A stretch of 64,000 bases of DNA, taken from assembly GCA_934167685.1 (NCBI GenBank), contig CAKPLQ010000002.1:1-64000 (forward strand), given 5' to 3'. This document shows, in pieces, positions 9,472 through 24,400 of this stretch. Source of the stretch: an uncultured Clostridia bacterium (lineage in GTDB: Bacteria > Bacillota > Clostridia > TANB77 > CAG-508). The translations under genes and the position numbers were made by a program. Below the pieces are notes generated by a model, which did no database searches, had not been told where the DNA came from, and saw only the letters and a list, made by a program, of their open reading frames with translations. Within the stretch, counting starts at the first letter, position 1, and each line of letters begins with the position of its first letter.

Positions 9472-12400
9472 ATGTTAAAGAGCAAGAAAAACTTTGTAAA
9501 AATAATGATATTAATTACCCTATTTTCAATGTTATGGGCGTATATAGAGATAAATACAAAAAACAATAAAAAGACAAAAGACAGTTACTCGCCGGAGATA
9601 AAGCATGCAATGGCAGAGCAAGCTGATATTAATACAGGAACGATAGACCCAATTTACAGGCCAAAGTGGGAGAAAGTATCAAGCCAATTTAATGCAGATA
9701 ACAAAACGATGACTGTTAAGATTAAGGGGTCAGCATACGCAAATTTAACTATTGATGACAACACAAGTATTAATTATTCAAGTGATGTAACAAGTGTTTT
9801 AGCTGCAGATGATATAACGTTATATATTGATGGAATAGAGGTAACTGATAAAACTGTTCCAAAGATAACGGTAGACCAGGGGACAATTTCTACAAACGAA
9901 ACGACGGGTAAAAAAGAGATTACTAACACGATTGTTATTTCGAATTTTGACGAGGTTGTAAGGCAGGCTGGTAAAGACTACAAAGAATGGTCAGGAAATA
10001 TTGCTGTAAAGATTGGTGGTAGAGGAAAAGATTCAAGTACATACAATTCTAATACTTTAAAAGACGAGTATGGCAACCACAGTTTGATGGAGATTCAAAA
10101 AGGTGGAACTTGGCTAAATATTGCTTTAAAGGATACAAAAACTGATCACAACACAGATGGAACATTGTTTGCAGATTTTATAGGACCAGAAATTACATAC
10201 ATTTATGCGGATTCAGATATTGACCATGTTAAAAAGACGCTAACAGTTGACTTCTCTTTGACTGATAAATATTTTAAAAGCACAAAGTACTTAAATGCTG
10301 ATGGAACAATTAATCAAACAGAAGTAAATAAAATAACAGTTGCAATGTTAGATGATAACACTACACAAGTTAATTCAAAAGTGACAAAAACGTTAACAAA
10401 GTTAGAGGAGATAAAAGAAACAAGAGATGGCAAAGAGGTTACAATAGGAATTAAATTTAGATTGGTTCTTGGAAATCTAGAGCAACAAAGTGCAGATGGC
10501 AAGTACAGAGAGTACAGTGGTCCAATGAGTATCGCTTTTCCAGATGAGGTTGCAGACGATTTATCTGGAAATGTAAGTGAAGGTAAAACTATCACAATTG
10601 GTATAAATGAGCCGGACAATACAGGTGGTCAGCAGGTTGTAGACGTTGTAGACCCAGTATGGAGTGCTACTAATATCCAAAAAGTGAAAGATAGCACAAC
10701 AGGAAAAATGACTGTTACTATGGATATTCAAGGTACTGATAAATATTTTAAGAGAAGTAGCTTAACAGCAGACCAAATTCAAGTATGGGTTGATGGTGTA
10801 GATATTACAGCAACAGGTAGCAATGCTAATATTACAAGAACACTAGAAAAGGTCGAAGATTTAACTGAAACAAGAGATGGCAAAACGGTAACTTATGGAA
10901 TTCATTATAAGTTTACTCTAAAAGACCTAGAAGAGTCTGATACGGCATTTTTAGCAGAAAGAGCAAAATATGCTACAAATTCACAAACAGGTAGAGTTTA
11001 CAGAGAGTACAGTGGTAACACAGTTGTTAGAATTCCTGCAAATACTATGGTTGATAATTACAATAATAAAAACTTGAAATTGGATGTTGCACTAAATCAA
11101 GTGGACACTCTAAAACCAGAGATAATAAAAGTTAGTTCAACTAAAACCACATCAAATAAAAAAGAGACTTTTGTATTTGATGTTGTTGATAAATATTTAG
11201 CAAGTACAAAGTTGGGCACAACAGTGGCAGAGGCTAATACTAATAAGGATTTCGCAAAGGTTTATGTTGATGGAGAGCAAACAACAGGAGTTACTAAAAA
11301 TTTTACAAGTGTGGAAAAATTATCTGCAACAGTAAATGGAACAAGCAGAACGGTAGGTTATAGATATACTATAGAGTTGACAAACTTCGAGCAAACAAGA
11401 ACTGCAATCAACTATGATAGAGAATATTCAGATTGGAGTGGTAATGTTTCTTTAAGATTTGATGCAGGCACAGCTACAGATACATCAGGAAATGCTAGTG
11501 CAGAAACAACACTTGCAGGAGATTTTATAGATTTTATTAAGCCAAATGTAACATATCAATATACAGAATCTAATATTGATTATGAAGGCAAGACTTTTAC
11601 AATGGTATTTGATGTTACAGACAAGTTCTTTAAAACTGGTAGCTTAGCAATATCAGATTTAGGAATAACGATTGATGGCGAAGTACCAGACTGGAACAAG
11701 GTTACAAGAACTTTACAAGTAGCTGATATAAAAAATACAGTACATGTTACAGAAAATGGCGTAGAAAAAGAAGTTGAAAAGGTTATAGGTAAACGCTATA
11801 CTTTAACATTATCAAACTTGGAGCAAATTCAAGTAAGAGATGGTAATAATTATTTGGATTACAGTGGTGTGATTTCTGTAGTAATCCCTAAAGATAAATT
11901 TGAGGATACAACTGGAAATAAAAACAATGAAACTACTTTGACTTCTGGTATTACAATTCCTGGTGGAAATGTTAATGATGAACAAATTGTAGACGTTGTT
12001 GACCCTCTAGTTAAGAAGGAGAGCACATATGCTAAGGCGGCTGACAAAACTGCAACAGTTGTGTTTACTGTAACTGATAAGTATTTTAAAAATAGTACAT
12101 TGACAAAGGAGAATATTGAGGTTTGGGTTAATGGTGCTAAATCTAGCGCTACTAGAACTTTGACTGCTGAAGATTTAACAGAAGAACGCGTTTCTGGTGG
12201 TTCTACTACTAATGTTAAATATGGTGTTAGATATACTTTGAATATCACAGGATATAATGCTGATGTTAACCAAGTTAAGATTAAGGTTCCTCAAGGTGTT
12301 GTTACTGATAATTCTGGTAATGGCAATAAGGAAACAGAGATTATTGTGTATAATACATTAAGGAGTGCAGGTGTTGAAACAGTAGCAACAAGTGGATTTT

Positions 12401-15400
12401 TGGGTAGTGCAAGCAGTACTAATACTACTGTAAAATCAATCCAAAGACAGAACATTGATAATGTGACTTTTGTAGATAATATACCTTCTACAGTGTATGA
12501 CAAAACAAATAAGAAAATTGTTAATGCAAATAACACTTGGGATGTTTCTGCACAACAAGATGAATCAATATTGGCATGGTATGAAACAAATACTAATGGA
12601 ACTTTAAAAGTTTATATTGGTAGCGATTATGAGATGTTTGGAAATTATAATTCAAATAATTTGTTTAAAAATATAGGATATGGAGAAAATTGCACTTCTA
12701 CTGAAACAATTACTAATATTAAATTGCTAAATGTATCTAGTGTATACGATATGGGATATATGTTTAGAAATACAGGTGTAACAGCGATGACTAAATTAGA
12801 TTTAGGTACTAATTTTGATACAAGTAATGTACGAAGTATGACATATATGTTTGCAGGTGCTGGAAAGAATAGTATGACAACATTGAATTTAGGAAGTAAG
12901 TTTGATACAAGTAATGCAACAAATATGAGTTATATGTTTAATCAAACAGGATACACAGCGATGACAAGCTTGAATTTAGGAAACAAGTTTAATACGAGCA
13001 AGGTAACAGACATGAGGTATATGTTCTATACTACAGGCTATACAGCAATGACAACATTGAACTTGGGTGGAAATTTTGATACAAGTGCTGTAACAGATAT
13101 GAGGTATATGTTTGCTTATACAGGATATACTGCAATGACAAGCCTAGATTTAGGAGAAAAATTCAACACAAGTGAAGTAACAGATATGTCAAGTATGTTT
13201 GAGTCAACAGGATATAATGCAATGACAACATTGAATTTAGGAAGTAACTTTGATACAAGTAAAGTAACAACAATGGAAAGCATGTTTAAAGGAACAGGAA
13301 GGTCTTCTATGACAAGTTTGAGTTTAGGTGAAAAATTTAATACAAGTCAAGTAACTAATATGGCAACAATGTTCCAATTATGTGGGCATACTAGCATGAC
13401 AACTTTAAATTTAGGTGACCAATTTAACACTAAACAAGTAACAAATATGAATAAAATGTTTACATGGGCTGGATATTTGCAAATGACAAGTTTAGATTTA
13501 GGAGATAAATTCTATACAGATAATGTTACTGATATGTGGGACATGTTCAAAGGAATGGGAAATAAGAAAATGACAACCCTAGACCTAGGGCCAGCATTTA
13601 GGCAAATACCGGATGGAACAATAACGAACAGTGATGGGACAACACATAATGCACATCAAGACATGTTCACAGACACAGGCAAAAACGGAGCGCTAACAAT
13701 CCACGCCTCAGAACAAATATACCTAGACAAAAACGACTTCAAGCTAAACACAGACGCAGACACAACAGACACAACGAAAGTAATCAACTATACAAGAGGA
13801 ACAATAAATCCAAAATACAGAACAGAATGGGTAAAAGAAGCATCAGCACTAGTAAAAGACAACACAGACCTAAGCAAGAGCAAAATAACAATAACATTAA
13901 GAGGAAGGACAAATGCAGAAGCAGGAGTAGACTTTACGAGTGATGTAGAAAGTTCATTAACAGCAGACAAAATACATGTATATGTTGATGGAGAAGAAGC
14001 AACAGGAATAACAAAAACGCTTGCAAATGCGAATACGGTAAAAAATACAGTAACAGGAGCAAATGATGTCACGCAAGTGTTAACCTTATCAGACCTAGAC
14101 CAAGGAAGGATAGGAGGAAAGGCATACAAAGAGTGGAGTGGTAACATTTCGCTAAAAATCGACAAAAAGACCCTAAAAGATACAACATACAGTAACCAAA
14201 ACTTGCAAGCAATTGACACAACAGGCGAAATGGTAGACATAGAGATAAAAGAAACAGACCAAGTAACAGCAAATAAAAATGGAACAATGTTTGCTGATTA
14301 CATCAGACCAGAATTCACATATGTATATTCTGACGGAAATATAAATTATACAGACAAAACACTAACAGTGGAATTCTCTGTAACAGATAAATATTTTAAT
14401 ACATCAACAGTATTAAATAACAAAGATAATATAGCAATAAAATTGATTGATACAAATCCAAATGTGACAATACCAAATGACAAAATCACAAAAGAGCTAA
14501 CTAAAACAGAAGACATAACAGATACAGTAAATGGCGAGACAGTAAAAGTTGGAGAAAAATATAAGTTAGTAATAAAAGGATTGCAACAACAAACTGCAGA
14601 TGGAAATTACAAAGACTACAGTGGTCCAATGAGCATATCTTTCCCTGCAGGAGTTGTAACAGATAACACAGGAAATGCAAGCTCAGCACAGACAATCACA
14701 ATAGGTGTAAATGAGCCAGGCGGAAACTCAGACGACCAAAAGATAGTTGACGTTGTAGACCCATTGTGGAAAACGGATAATATCAATATTGATAAAGCTA
14801 ATAAAAAAGTAACAGTTGATTTAATAGGAACAGATAAATATTATGCAAGCAACACATTAACAACTGACAAAATAAAAGTAACAATTGATGGAGAAGAAGT
14901 TACAACAACAGCAAATGTTAAAAAAGCTTTAAACACTGCAACACCATTAACAGAGACGAGAGATGGAAAGACAGTAACATATGGAGTTAAGTACACATTA
15001 ACACTTTCTGATTGGGAAGAGACATCAAAACAAACAAACAAAGACTTCTTCGAATGGAGTGGTACAACAAAGATTGAAATTGCAGAAAAAACATTGACAG
15101 ATGAGTCAAAGAATACAAGCAAGGCACAGACATTTGAATTAGGACATGTAGACTTTATTCAACCAAAAATTGAAAAAGTGTTATCTGCTAAAGATGCATC
15201 TGCAAAGACGGAAACATTCGTATTTAATGTTATTGATAAATATTTGGACACAACAGACTTGGTAACAACTGATGAAATTTCAGTATATGTGGATGGCGAG
15301 CTTGTTCCAAGTAATCAAATAACTAGAACATTGACAAAAGAATCAGATATAACAGGAATGGTAAATGGTACAAGCACGGTTGTGGGACATCAATATAAGT

Positions 15401-18400
15401 TGGTGTTAAGCAATTTTGAGCAAAAGAGAACTTCAATTAACTATAATAGAGAGTATTCAGATTGGAGTGGTAATGTTTCAATTAAGATTTCCGCAAGTGC
15501 TGTAAAAGATACTGATAGTCCAACACCAAATACAAATGCCGAGACGACTATAGCTGGCGACTTTGTAGATTTTATTAAGCCAAATGCAACATACAAGTTG
15601 GCAAATTCAGATATCGATTATGATGGTAAAACATTTACTATGGTGTTTGATGTAACTGATAAGTATTATACTTCTGGAACTTTAACAATTGACGATTTGA
15701 ATATCAAGATTGATGGCGAAGAACTAAATTGGGACAGTACAGGAGTTCACGGAGTTATTAAAACTCTTGATGTTACAGATAGAACTAATACTGTAAATGG
15801 CGCATCTAAGGTTATTGGTAAGAGATATACTTTGAAGTTGTCTCACTTGGAACAACTTGAAAAACTTGCTGGCAAAGAAACAATGGATTACAGTGGAGTT
15901 ATTTCTGTGGCTATCCCAGCTGATAAGTTGGTTGATACTTCAAATAATAAAAATGACGCACTTACTATTACTTCTGGTATTGAGGTTAAAGGTGAAGCTG
16001 TTACTGATGATGGCACAGTAGTAGACGTGGTTGACCCAATCTGGGAGAGAGTAAGTTCAAGCGCAAGTGCGGCAGACCAAACAGCAACGATTACGGTAAA
16101 AGGAACTGACAAATATTTTGCAAGCAGTAACTTAAATGCTGATAAAATAAAAATCATTGTAAATGGAGCAGAAGTTTCTTCTAATGTTTCAATAAATGTT
16201 GGAGATGCAACACCAGAATATTCAGCTGATGGCACAACTAGAATTGGAGATAGATATACAATTACAGTTAGTGGTTCTGGATTACCAAAAGATGCTAACC
16301 AGATTAAGCTTCAAATTCAACCAGATACTATTACTGATAAATCTGGAAATACAAATAAGGCTACTGATTTGTTGGTATTTAATGCATTAATAAAAACAAA
16401 TACAGAACAGACACAAGCAAGTGGATTTTTAGGTAGTGCAAACAGTGCTAATGCTAATGTAAAAGCAATCCAAAGACAGAACATTGATAATGTAACGTTT
16501 GTAGATAATATACCTTCTACAGTTTATGATAAATCAGCACAAGCATATGTTGATACAACTGCTTGGGATGTTTCAGCACAACAAGATAAATCAATTTTAG
16601 CTTGGTATACAACTAATGATAATAATGGAAGTTTAAAGGTTTATATTGGAAGCGATTATGAGATATTCGGAAATTATAATTCAAGTTATTTGTTTACATA
16701 CTTAGGATATTCAACTAAATGTATTTCAACAGAAACGATTACTAATATTAATTTGATAAATGTAAGTAGTGTATTTAATATGCGAGGAATGTTTAGAATG
16801 ACAGGATTTAAATCAATGTTAACATTAGATTTAGGGGATAATTTTGATACAAGTAATGTAAATAACATGATTACTATGTTTGGGGATGTCGGCTATGAAA
16901 AAATGAAAAACTTAAAATTAGGAACAAAATTTAATACAAGTAAAGTAACAAATATGGAAGGAATGTTTTGGAATACGGGTTACACAGCAATGACAACATT
17001 AAAATTAGGTGACAATTTTGATACAAGTAAAGTAACTAATATGAAGAATATGTTTAAACGAACAGGATTTACAGCAATGACAACTTTGAACTTAGGAAGC
17101 AACTTTAATACAAGCAAAGTAACCAATATGAGCGATATGTTTGTGCAAACAGGATATACAGAGATGACAGCATTAAATTTAGGAGAGAAGTTTGATACAA
17201 GTAGTGTAACTAATATGTCATATATGTTTTCTTCAACAGGTTTCAAAAAGATGATAACATTAAATTTAGGAGGAAACTTTAATACAAGTAAAGTAACTGA
17301 TATGTCAGATATGTTTTCTGCAACAGGATTTTCAGCGATGACAAGTCTGAATTTAGAAAATGAATTTGATACAAGTAATGTAACTAATATGAAAGAAATG
17401 TTTTATGCATGTGGAAAACTTTCAATGGAAAAATTAGATTTAGGAGATAAATTCAATACAAAAAATGTAACTAATATGAATGCAATGTTTACTGCATGTG
17501 GTTCTTCTAAAATGACAAGTTTAGATTTAGGAGATAAATTCTATACAACTAAAGTTACAGATATGTATCATATGTTTATAAGGTGTGGGGCAAATATAAT
17601 GACAAGCTTGGATTTAGGTCCAGCATTCACAATAATACCATCTGGATATATTTCAGAAGAGTCTAAAAATTATGAAGGAGAAACAGTTACGGCTCATAAT
17701 GCTTACGATGGGATGTTCGATGAAACCGGTAAATCAGGAGCACTAACAATCTATGCATCAGAGCAAATCTACCTTGACAAAAACAACTTCAAGCTAAACA
17801 CAGACGCAGACACAACAGACGCAACAAAAGTAATAAACTACACAAGAGGAACAATAAATCCAAAATACAGAACAGAATGGGTAAAAGAGTCATCAGCATT
17901 AGTAAAAGACAATACAGATATAAGTAAAAGTAAAATAACAGTAACATTAAGAGGAAGGACAAATGCAGAAGCGGGAGTAGACTTCACAAGTGATGTAGCA
18001 AGCACATTAACAGCAGACAAAATACATGTATACTTTGATGGAGAAGAGGCAACAGGCATAACAAAACAAATTGCGACAGCAACAACAACTACAAATGCAG
18101 TAACAGGAGCAAATGATGTATTGCAAGTAATCACATTATCAGACATAGTAGAAGGCTTAAGGCAACAAGGCAAGAGTTACAAAGAGTGGAGTGGTAACAT
18201 TTCGCTAAAAATCGACAAAAAGACCCTAAAAGATACAACATACAGCAACCAAAACTTACAAGCAATAGACACAACAGGCGAGATGATAGACATTGAGATA
18301 AAAGAGGCAGAAAACATAAACGCAAACAGCAATGGAACAATGTTTACAGACTACGTAAAACCAGAATTCACATACAATAAAATGGATACAACAATAGTAC

Positions 18401-21400
18401 ATGGAAATGGCGAGAAAGTAGAAGTAACATTTGACGTAACAGATAAGTACTTTGACAAAACAACATTAACCAAAACAGATGGCACATATGATGCAAGCCA
18501 GATAACAGTAAGTATTGATGATTATGATGTAACAGCATTAAATAAATCAATCAAAAAAGAATTGACTAAGGTTGAAGATATAACAGCAACAGTAAATGGC
18601 GAAGAGCGTAAGGTTGGAGAAAGATACCAATTAACAATCACAGGATTAGACCAAAAAGATGAAAATGGAGTTGGAGACGGTTTTAAATATAGTGGATATA
18701 TGACATTATTATTTAAAGCCGGAGCAATCTCCGATAAATCTGGAAATACAAGTGATGCAACATCAATAACAATAGGAAGAAATGAGCCAGGAGGTTCAGA
18801 TAGCGATAAAGAAATAGTTGATGTAGTAGACCCAGTATGGTCAGTAAGTAATGCTGATACAACAGAAGGAACAATTAAACTAAGAGTATCAGATAAATTC
18901 TTGATAAAAGATAAGAGTACATTTAAGTTGACAGCTGATGATATTACAGTATTAACAAACGGAGTAGCTTCAACAGAAATAACAAAACAATTAACAGGTC
19001 CAGAGGAGATTGTTGCAGACCAAGTTTACGAATATACATTAAAGCTTGGAAATATAACTCCAGAAATTGAAGGCTATACAGAATTTACGCCTACAGAGCC
19101 AATAGTTGGTGGAACTGCTAAGTACAAAAACGAAAATGGTGGAAACATCGACATCAAGATTTCTGCAGGAACAGTAATAGATGCGTACACTAATGCAACA
19201 AATGAGCAAACACTAGCAATTGGTAATATCGACGGAACAGGACCAGAGGTGTACTTGGTACAAAAAACACAAGATGCAGACGCAAGTAAAGATACAATTA
19301 TATTTAACGTAACTGATAAAAACTATAACCCAGAAGACCCAGTAACACTTGATGAAATTTCAATATGGGTTGATGGAAAACAAGTTGATGACGAAATTAC
19401 AAAAACTATATTAAGTACAGTTCCAATCAAAGCAATGATTGACGGAAGCGAGAGAACAGTAGGTCATCAATATACAGTAGAAATTGCTGATATTGTTGAA
19501 ACTGATGAGGAGTTTGTGGCTACAGGCAAAGCATACAGAGAGCTAAGTGGTACTTTAGAACTTAGAATAAAAGCAGAAGCTTCTAGAGATATTGCAGGAA
19601 ATACAATAAATCCAGCAACAACAACACTTTCTGATTTTGTTGATTATATAAAACCAGAGGCTAGATATAAATATAGCGAATCAGATATAGATTACAATGG
19701 TAAGACATTCAAAATGGAATTTGATATTGCTGATAAATATCTAAATACAATCAATTTGCCACTTGAAAACTTGAATATCTTAATTGATGGCGAAGAACCA
19801 AATTGGGATAACACAGGAGTCCACGGAGTGGTTAAAGAGCTAGAGTCAACTGACATAACAGCTATTATTAATGGAAAAACTAAAGTAGTTGGCAAACATT
19901 ATACTTTAACATTATCTCATCTAGAACAATTGGAAAAACTTGCAGGAAAAGATACTATGGATTACAGTGGTGTAATTACAGTTGCAATTCCAGCAAATGT
20001 AGCAGTTGATACTTCTACAAAAGGTAATGATGCTACAACTATTACTTCTGGTATTGATATTTTAAGCGGGAATGTTAATACTGAGGCAAAAGTTGTTGAC
20101 GTGGTTGACCCAATCTGGGAGAGAGTTAGCTCAACAGCTAGCGCAGCTAACCAAACAGCTACAATTACTGTTAAAGGTACTGATAAATACTTTAAGAGCA
20201 GTAGCTTAACTGCTGATAAGATTAAGGTTCTTGTTAATGGAGCTGAGGTTTCTACTAATGTTAATGTAGAAGTTGGTTCTCAAGTTACTGATGTAATGTC
20301 TTCTGGCGGAAAGTCTAAAATTGGTGAACAATACACTGTTAAAGTTAGTGGAACTGGCTTACCTAAAGATGCTAATCAAATTAAAATTCAAATTCAGCCT
20401 AATACTTTACTTGATAATTCTAATAATACTAATAAGGCTACGGATTTGGTAGTATATAATACTTTAAAGAATACTGCTAATGAAAATAGGTCAGACAGTG
20501 GATTTTTAGGAAGTGCAAATAGTACAAATGCAAATGTAAAAGCAATTCAAAGAGCTAAAATTGATAATGTAACATTTGTAAATGAGATACCTTCTACAGT
20601 GTTCGACAAATCAGCTAAAAAGATTGTTGATGAAAACAATACTTGGGATGTATCTGCACAACAAGATGAATCTATATTAGCTTGGTATGAAACAAATGCT
20701 AATGGAAGCTTAAAAGTTTATATTGGTAGTGATTACGAGATATTTGGAAATTATGATTCAAGTCATTTGTTTGGATATGTTGGAAATACAAGTATATGTA
20801 CTTCTACAGAAACAATAACAAATATAAACTTATTGAATGTAAGCAGTGTACAAAGTATGTATGCAATGTTTGATGGAACTGGTTGGTATTCAATGACCAA
20901 ATTAGATTTAGGAGATAATTTTGACACAAGTAATGTAACAAATATGAATTCTATGTTCTGGGCAACCGGAAGAAATGCAATGACAACATTAAATTTAGGA
21001 AGTAAATTTGATACAAGTAATGTAACCAATATGGGGAGTATGTTCTACTATACAGGATATAATAAATTAACTGAATTAGATTTAGGCAGTAAGTTTAATA
21101 CAAGTAATGTAACTAGCATGGTTCATATGTTTGAAAAACTTGGACATGAATCAATGGAAACTTTAAATTTAGGAGATAAATTTGATACAACTAAAGTTAC
21201 CGATATGAATAGTATGTTTAATGAAACTGGTCAAAAGAAATTAAATAACTTGGAATTAGGTGATAAGTTTGATACAAGAAATGTAACAGATATGGTTAGT
21301 ATGTTTAAGTGGATACCTTTAAAACAACTAGATTTAAAGGATAAGTTTAATACAAGTAAAGTAACTGATATGAGGGATATGTTTAGAGGGTTAGGAAGCA

Positions 21401-24400
21401 ATGAAATGGCATTGTTAGATTTGGGAGACAAATTTTATACAACTAATGTTACAGATATGACAGAAATGTTCTCATATATCAAAACTGATGTATTAGATTT
21501 GGGACCAGCATTTACTAAAATTGCTGATACAAATACAGATATGTTTGATGGTGTTAGTACTAAATTAAATACAATTTACGCATCAGAACAAATTTATCTA
21601 GACAAAAATAACTTTAAGTTAAACACAGATGCAACCGAATCTGCGGTAGAATACACAAGAGGAACAATAAATCCAAAATACAGAACAGAATGGGCAAAAG
21701 AAAGTTCAAAAATCACAATAGACAGCACAGACCTAAACAAGAGCACTATATCAATCACATTAAGAGGAAGGACAAATGCAGAAGCGGGAGTAGACTTCAC
21801 AAGTGATGTAGCAAGCACATTAACAGCAGACAAGATACATGTATACTTTGATGGAGAAGAAGCATCAAGTGTAACAAAAGCAATTGGAGCAGTAAGCACA
21901 GCAAAGAATGCAATAACAGGAGCAAATGATGTAATACAAGTATTAACATTATCAGACTTCGAGCAAGCATTAAGACAACAAGGAAAAGAATACAAAGAGT
22001 GGAGTGGACACATTTCGCTAAAAATCGACAAAAAGACCTTAAAAGACACAACATATAGCAACCAAAACTTACAAGCAATAGACACAACGGGAGAGATGCT
22101 AGACATAGTATTAAAAGAAACAGACGAAGTTGAGAATAAAACAAACTCAAACACAGATGGCACAATGTTTACAGACTACATAAGACCAGAGTTCACATAT
22201 GAATACTCAGATACAGAAATAAATTATACAGACAAAAACGTAAAAGTAGTATTTTCTGCAACAGATAAATACTTTGAACAATCAGGAGTATCATTAGACA
22301 ACATGGAATTATTGGTAGATGGAGTTGAACCAGACTGGACAAAAGTAGAAAAAACATTAAAGAAAAAGACATTAGATGAAGACATAACAGATGGAACAAC
22401 AATATACAAAGCAAATGGAGACATTTATACAATAGTAAATGGCAAAGAGCAAAAAATTGGCGAAAGATATGAGCTAAAAATAGACAAATTAGAAACCAAA
22501 AATGCAGAAGGATACAGTGGTCCATTAACAATAGCATTTAAAGAAAACATAATAACAGATAAATCTGGAAATGGAAACTTTGCAAAAACAATTACAATAG
22601 GTATAGATGACCCAGGACATCACGAAGACCATAAAGACCCAGTAATAGTCGACGTAGTAAATCCACAATGGAGCTATGGAACAAGTGCAATAAACAGAAT
22701 AAGAGATGGAGAGCAAGCAGATACAGTAACACTTACAATAATAGGTAGTGATAAGTATTATAGCTCAAACTCATTAACAGAAGACAAAATTAAAGTATAT
22801 GTAGATGACAATCTAGAAAGTTCAATAACAAAACAATTAACACAAATAACAGATACATCTATATTAAAAACTTTAGCAACAAAACAGAAATTAGCAGATG
22901 TAGACAATCTAAAATTTGTTGGATATAAATTAACACTAGGCAACTTCAACAAAATAAATGGAGTTACAAAAATCGTAATAGATGCAGGAACAATACAAGA
23001 TGAGAGTGGAAACAAAAACATAGAAACCACAATATTTGTAGGAAATCCAGAATGGGTAGAAAGTGGAGATAGTACTACAAACCCAATTTACCCAGCATTT
23101 AGAGATAGCATAGTAGACTTTAATAGTCCAACAATTAAATACACATATTCAACAGTAGAAGGAACACAAAATCCAGAAATTGATTATGTAGCAAAAACAT
23201 TAACAGTTAAATTTACTGTAACAGATAAATATATTAGAGATGACTCAATAATGAATGCAGATGGAAGCTTAAATTCAGATAATATACGAATCAAAGTTGC
23301 AGGAACAGACTTAACTGAACAATTACACACAACTGTAAAATCTAAAGCAATAGACGAAGGAACAGAATATACATTTGTAGTATCAAACTTCGAGTTAGTA
23401 TATAACGAAGCAGAAAAATACAAAGACTATAGTGGTGCAGTGGATTTCGTATTCTCAGCAGACAAAGTTGATGATACATCTGGAAACAAAAACAAAGCAA
23501 CAACTATAACATTAGATTATGATGATGGTGATGATACAGATAACTCAATAATAGTCGATGTAATAGACCCAGTAATAGAAAAAACAGAGGACAATTTAAG
23601 TAAACTAAATGTAAGCAATGGAATTGACAGAGACCTAACAAACGAAACTGGTACAGTATCTGTAAGAATTCAAGCAACAGATAAATACTTAGATAGAGGA
23701 ATTTTACAAGATGCAGAAAATGTTGCAAAAATAAAAGTAAAGGTTGTAAAACCTGATGGAGAAACAGTATATCCAGACACAATAACAAAACAAGTTTCTC
23801 AAATAAGCAAACAAGCAACTTCAATTACATATCAGATAACCTTAGGAAACTTTGGCGAAAATGAAGGTGTAACAAGTGTTATTATTCCAGAAGGAGTAAT
23901 ACTAGACAAATATGGAAATACAAACAGAGAGACCGAAGTTTTAGTTGGAAATTCAACTTGGACAGAGTCTGGAGATGCTAATGGAGAATATACCGCATTC
24001 AGAGAAAGTATTGTAGACTTTACAAGACCTGTTTGGGAATATTCAACAAGTAGCATAACCAGAGATAGAGCTGGCGAAACAGGAACAGTAACAATTAAAA
24101 TTTTAGGTAGAGATAAGTATTATCTAAAAGATACATTAACAGAAAAGAATGTGTCAGTATATGTCGAAAATTCTGCAAACCCAGACAAACCAATAAGTAC
24201 AATTACTAAAACATTAACAAAGATAACAGACACTGCAGAATTAAATGGAGCAGATACAGGATATATCTTAACCTTAGGCAACTTTGGCACATATGACGGA
24301 GCTGTTAAGATTACACTTTCTGATAATACAATTAGGGATACTTCTGGAAATGGAAATATAATAACCGAAATTCCAGTAGGAAATCCAAATTGGGTTGAAA

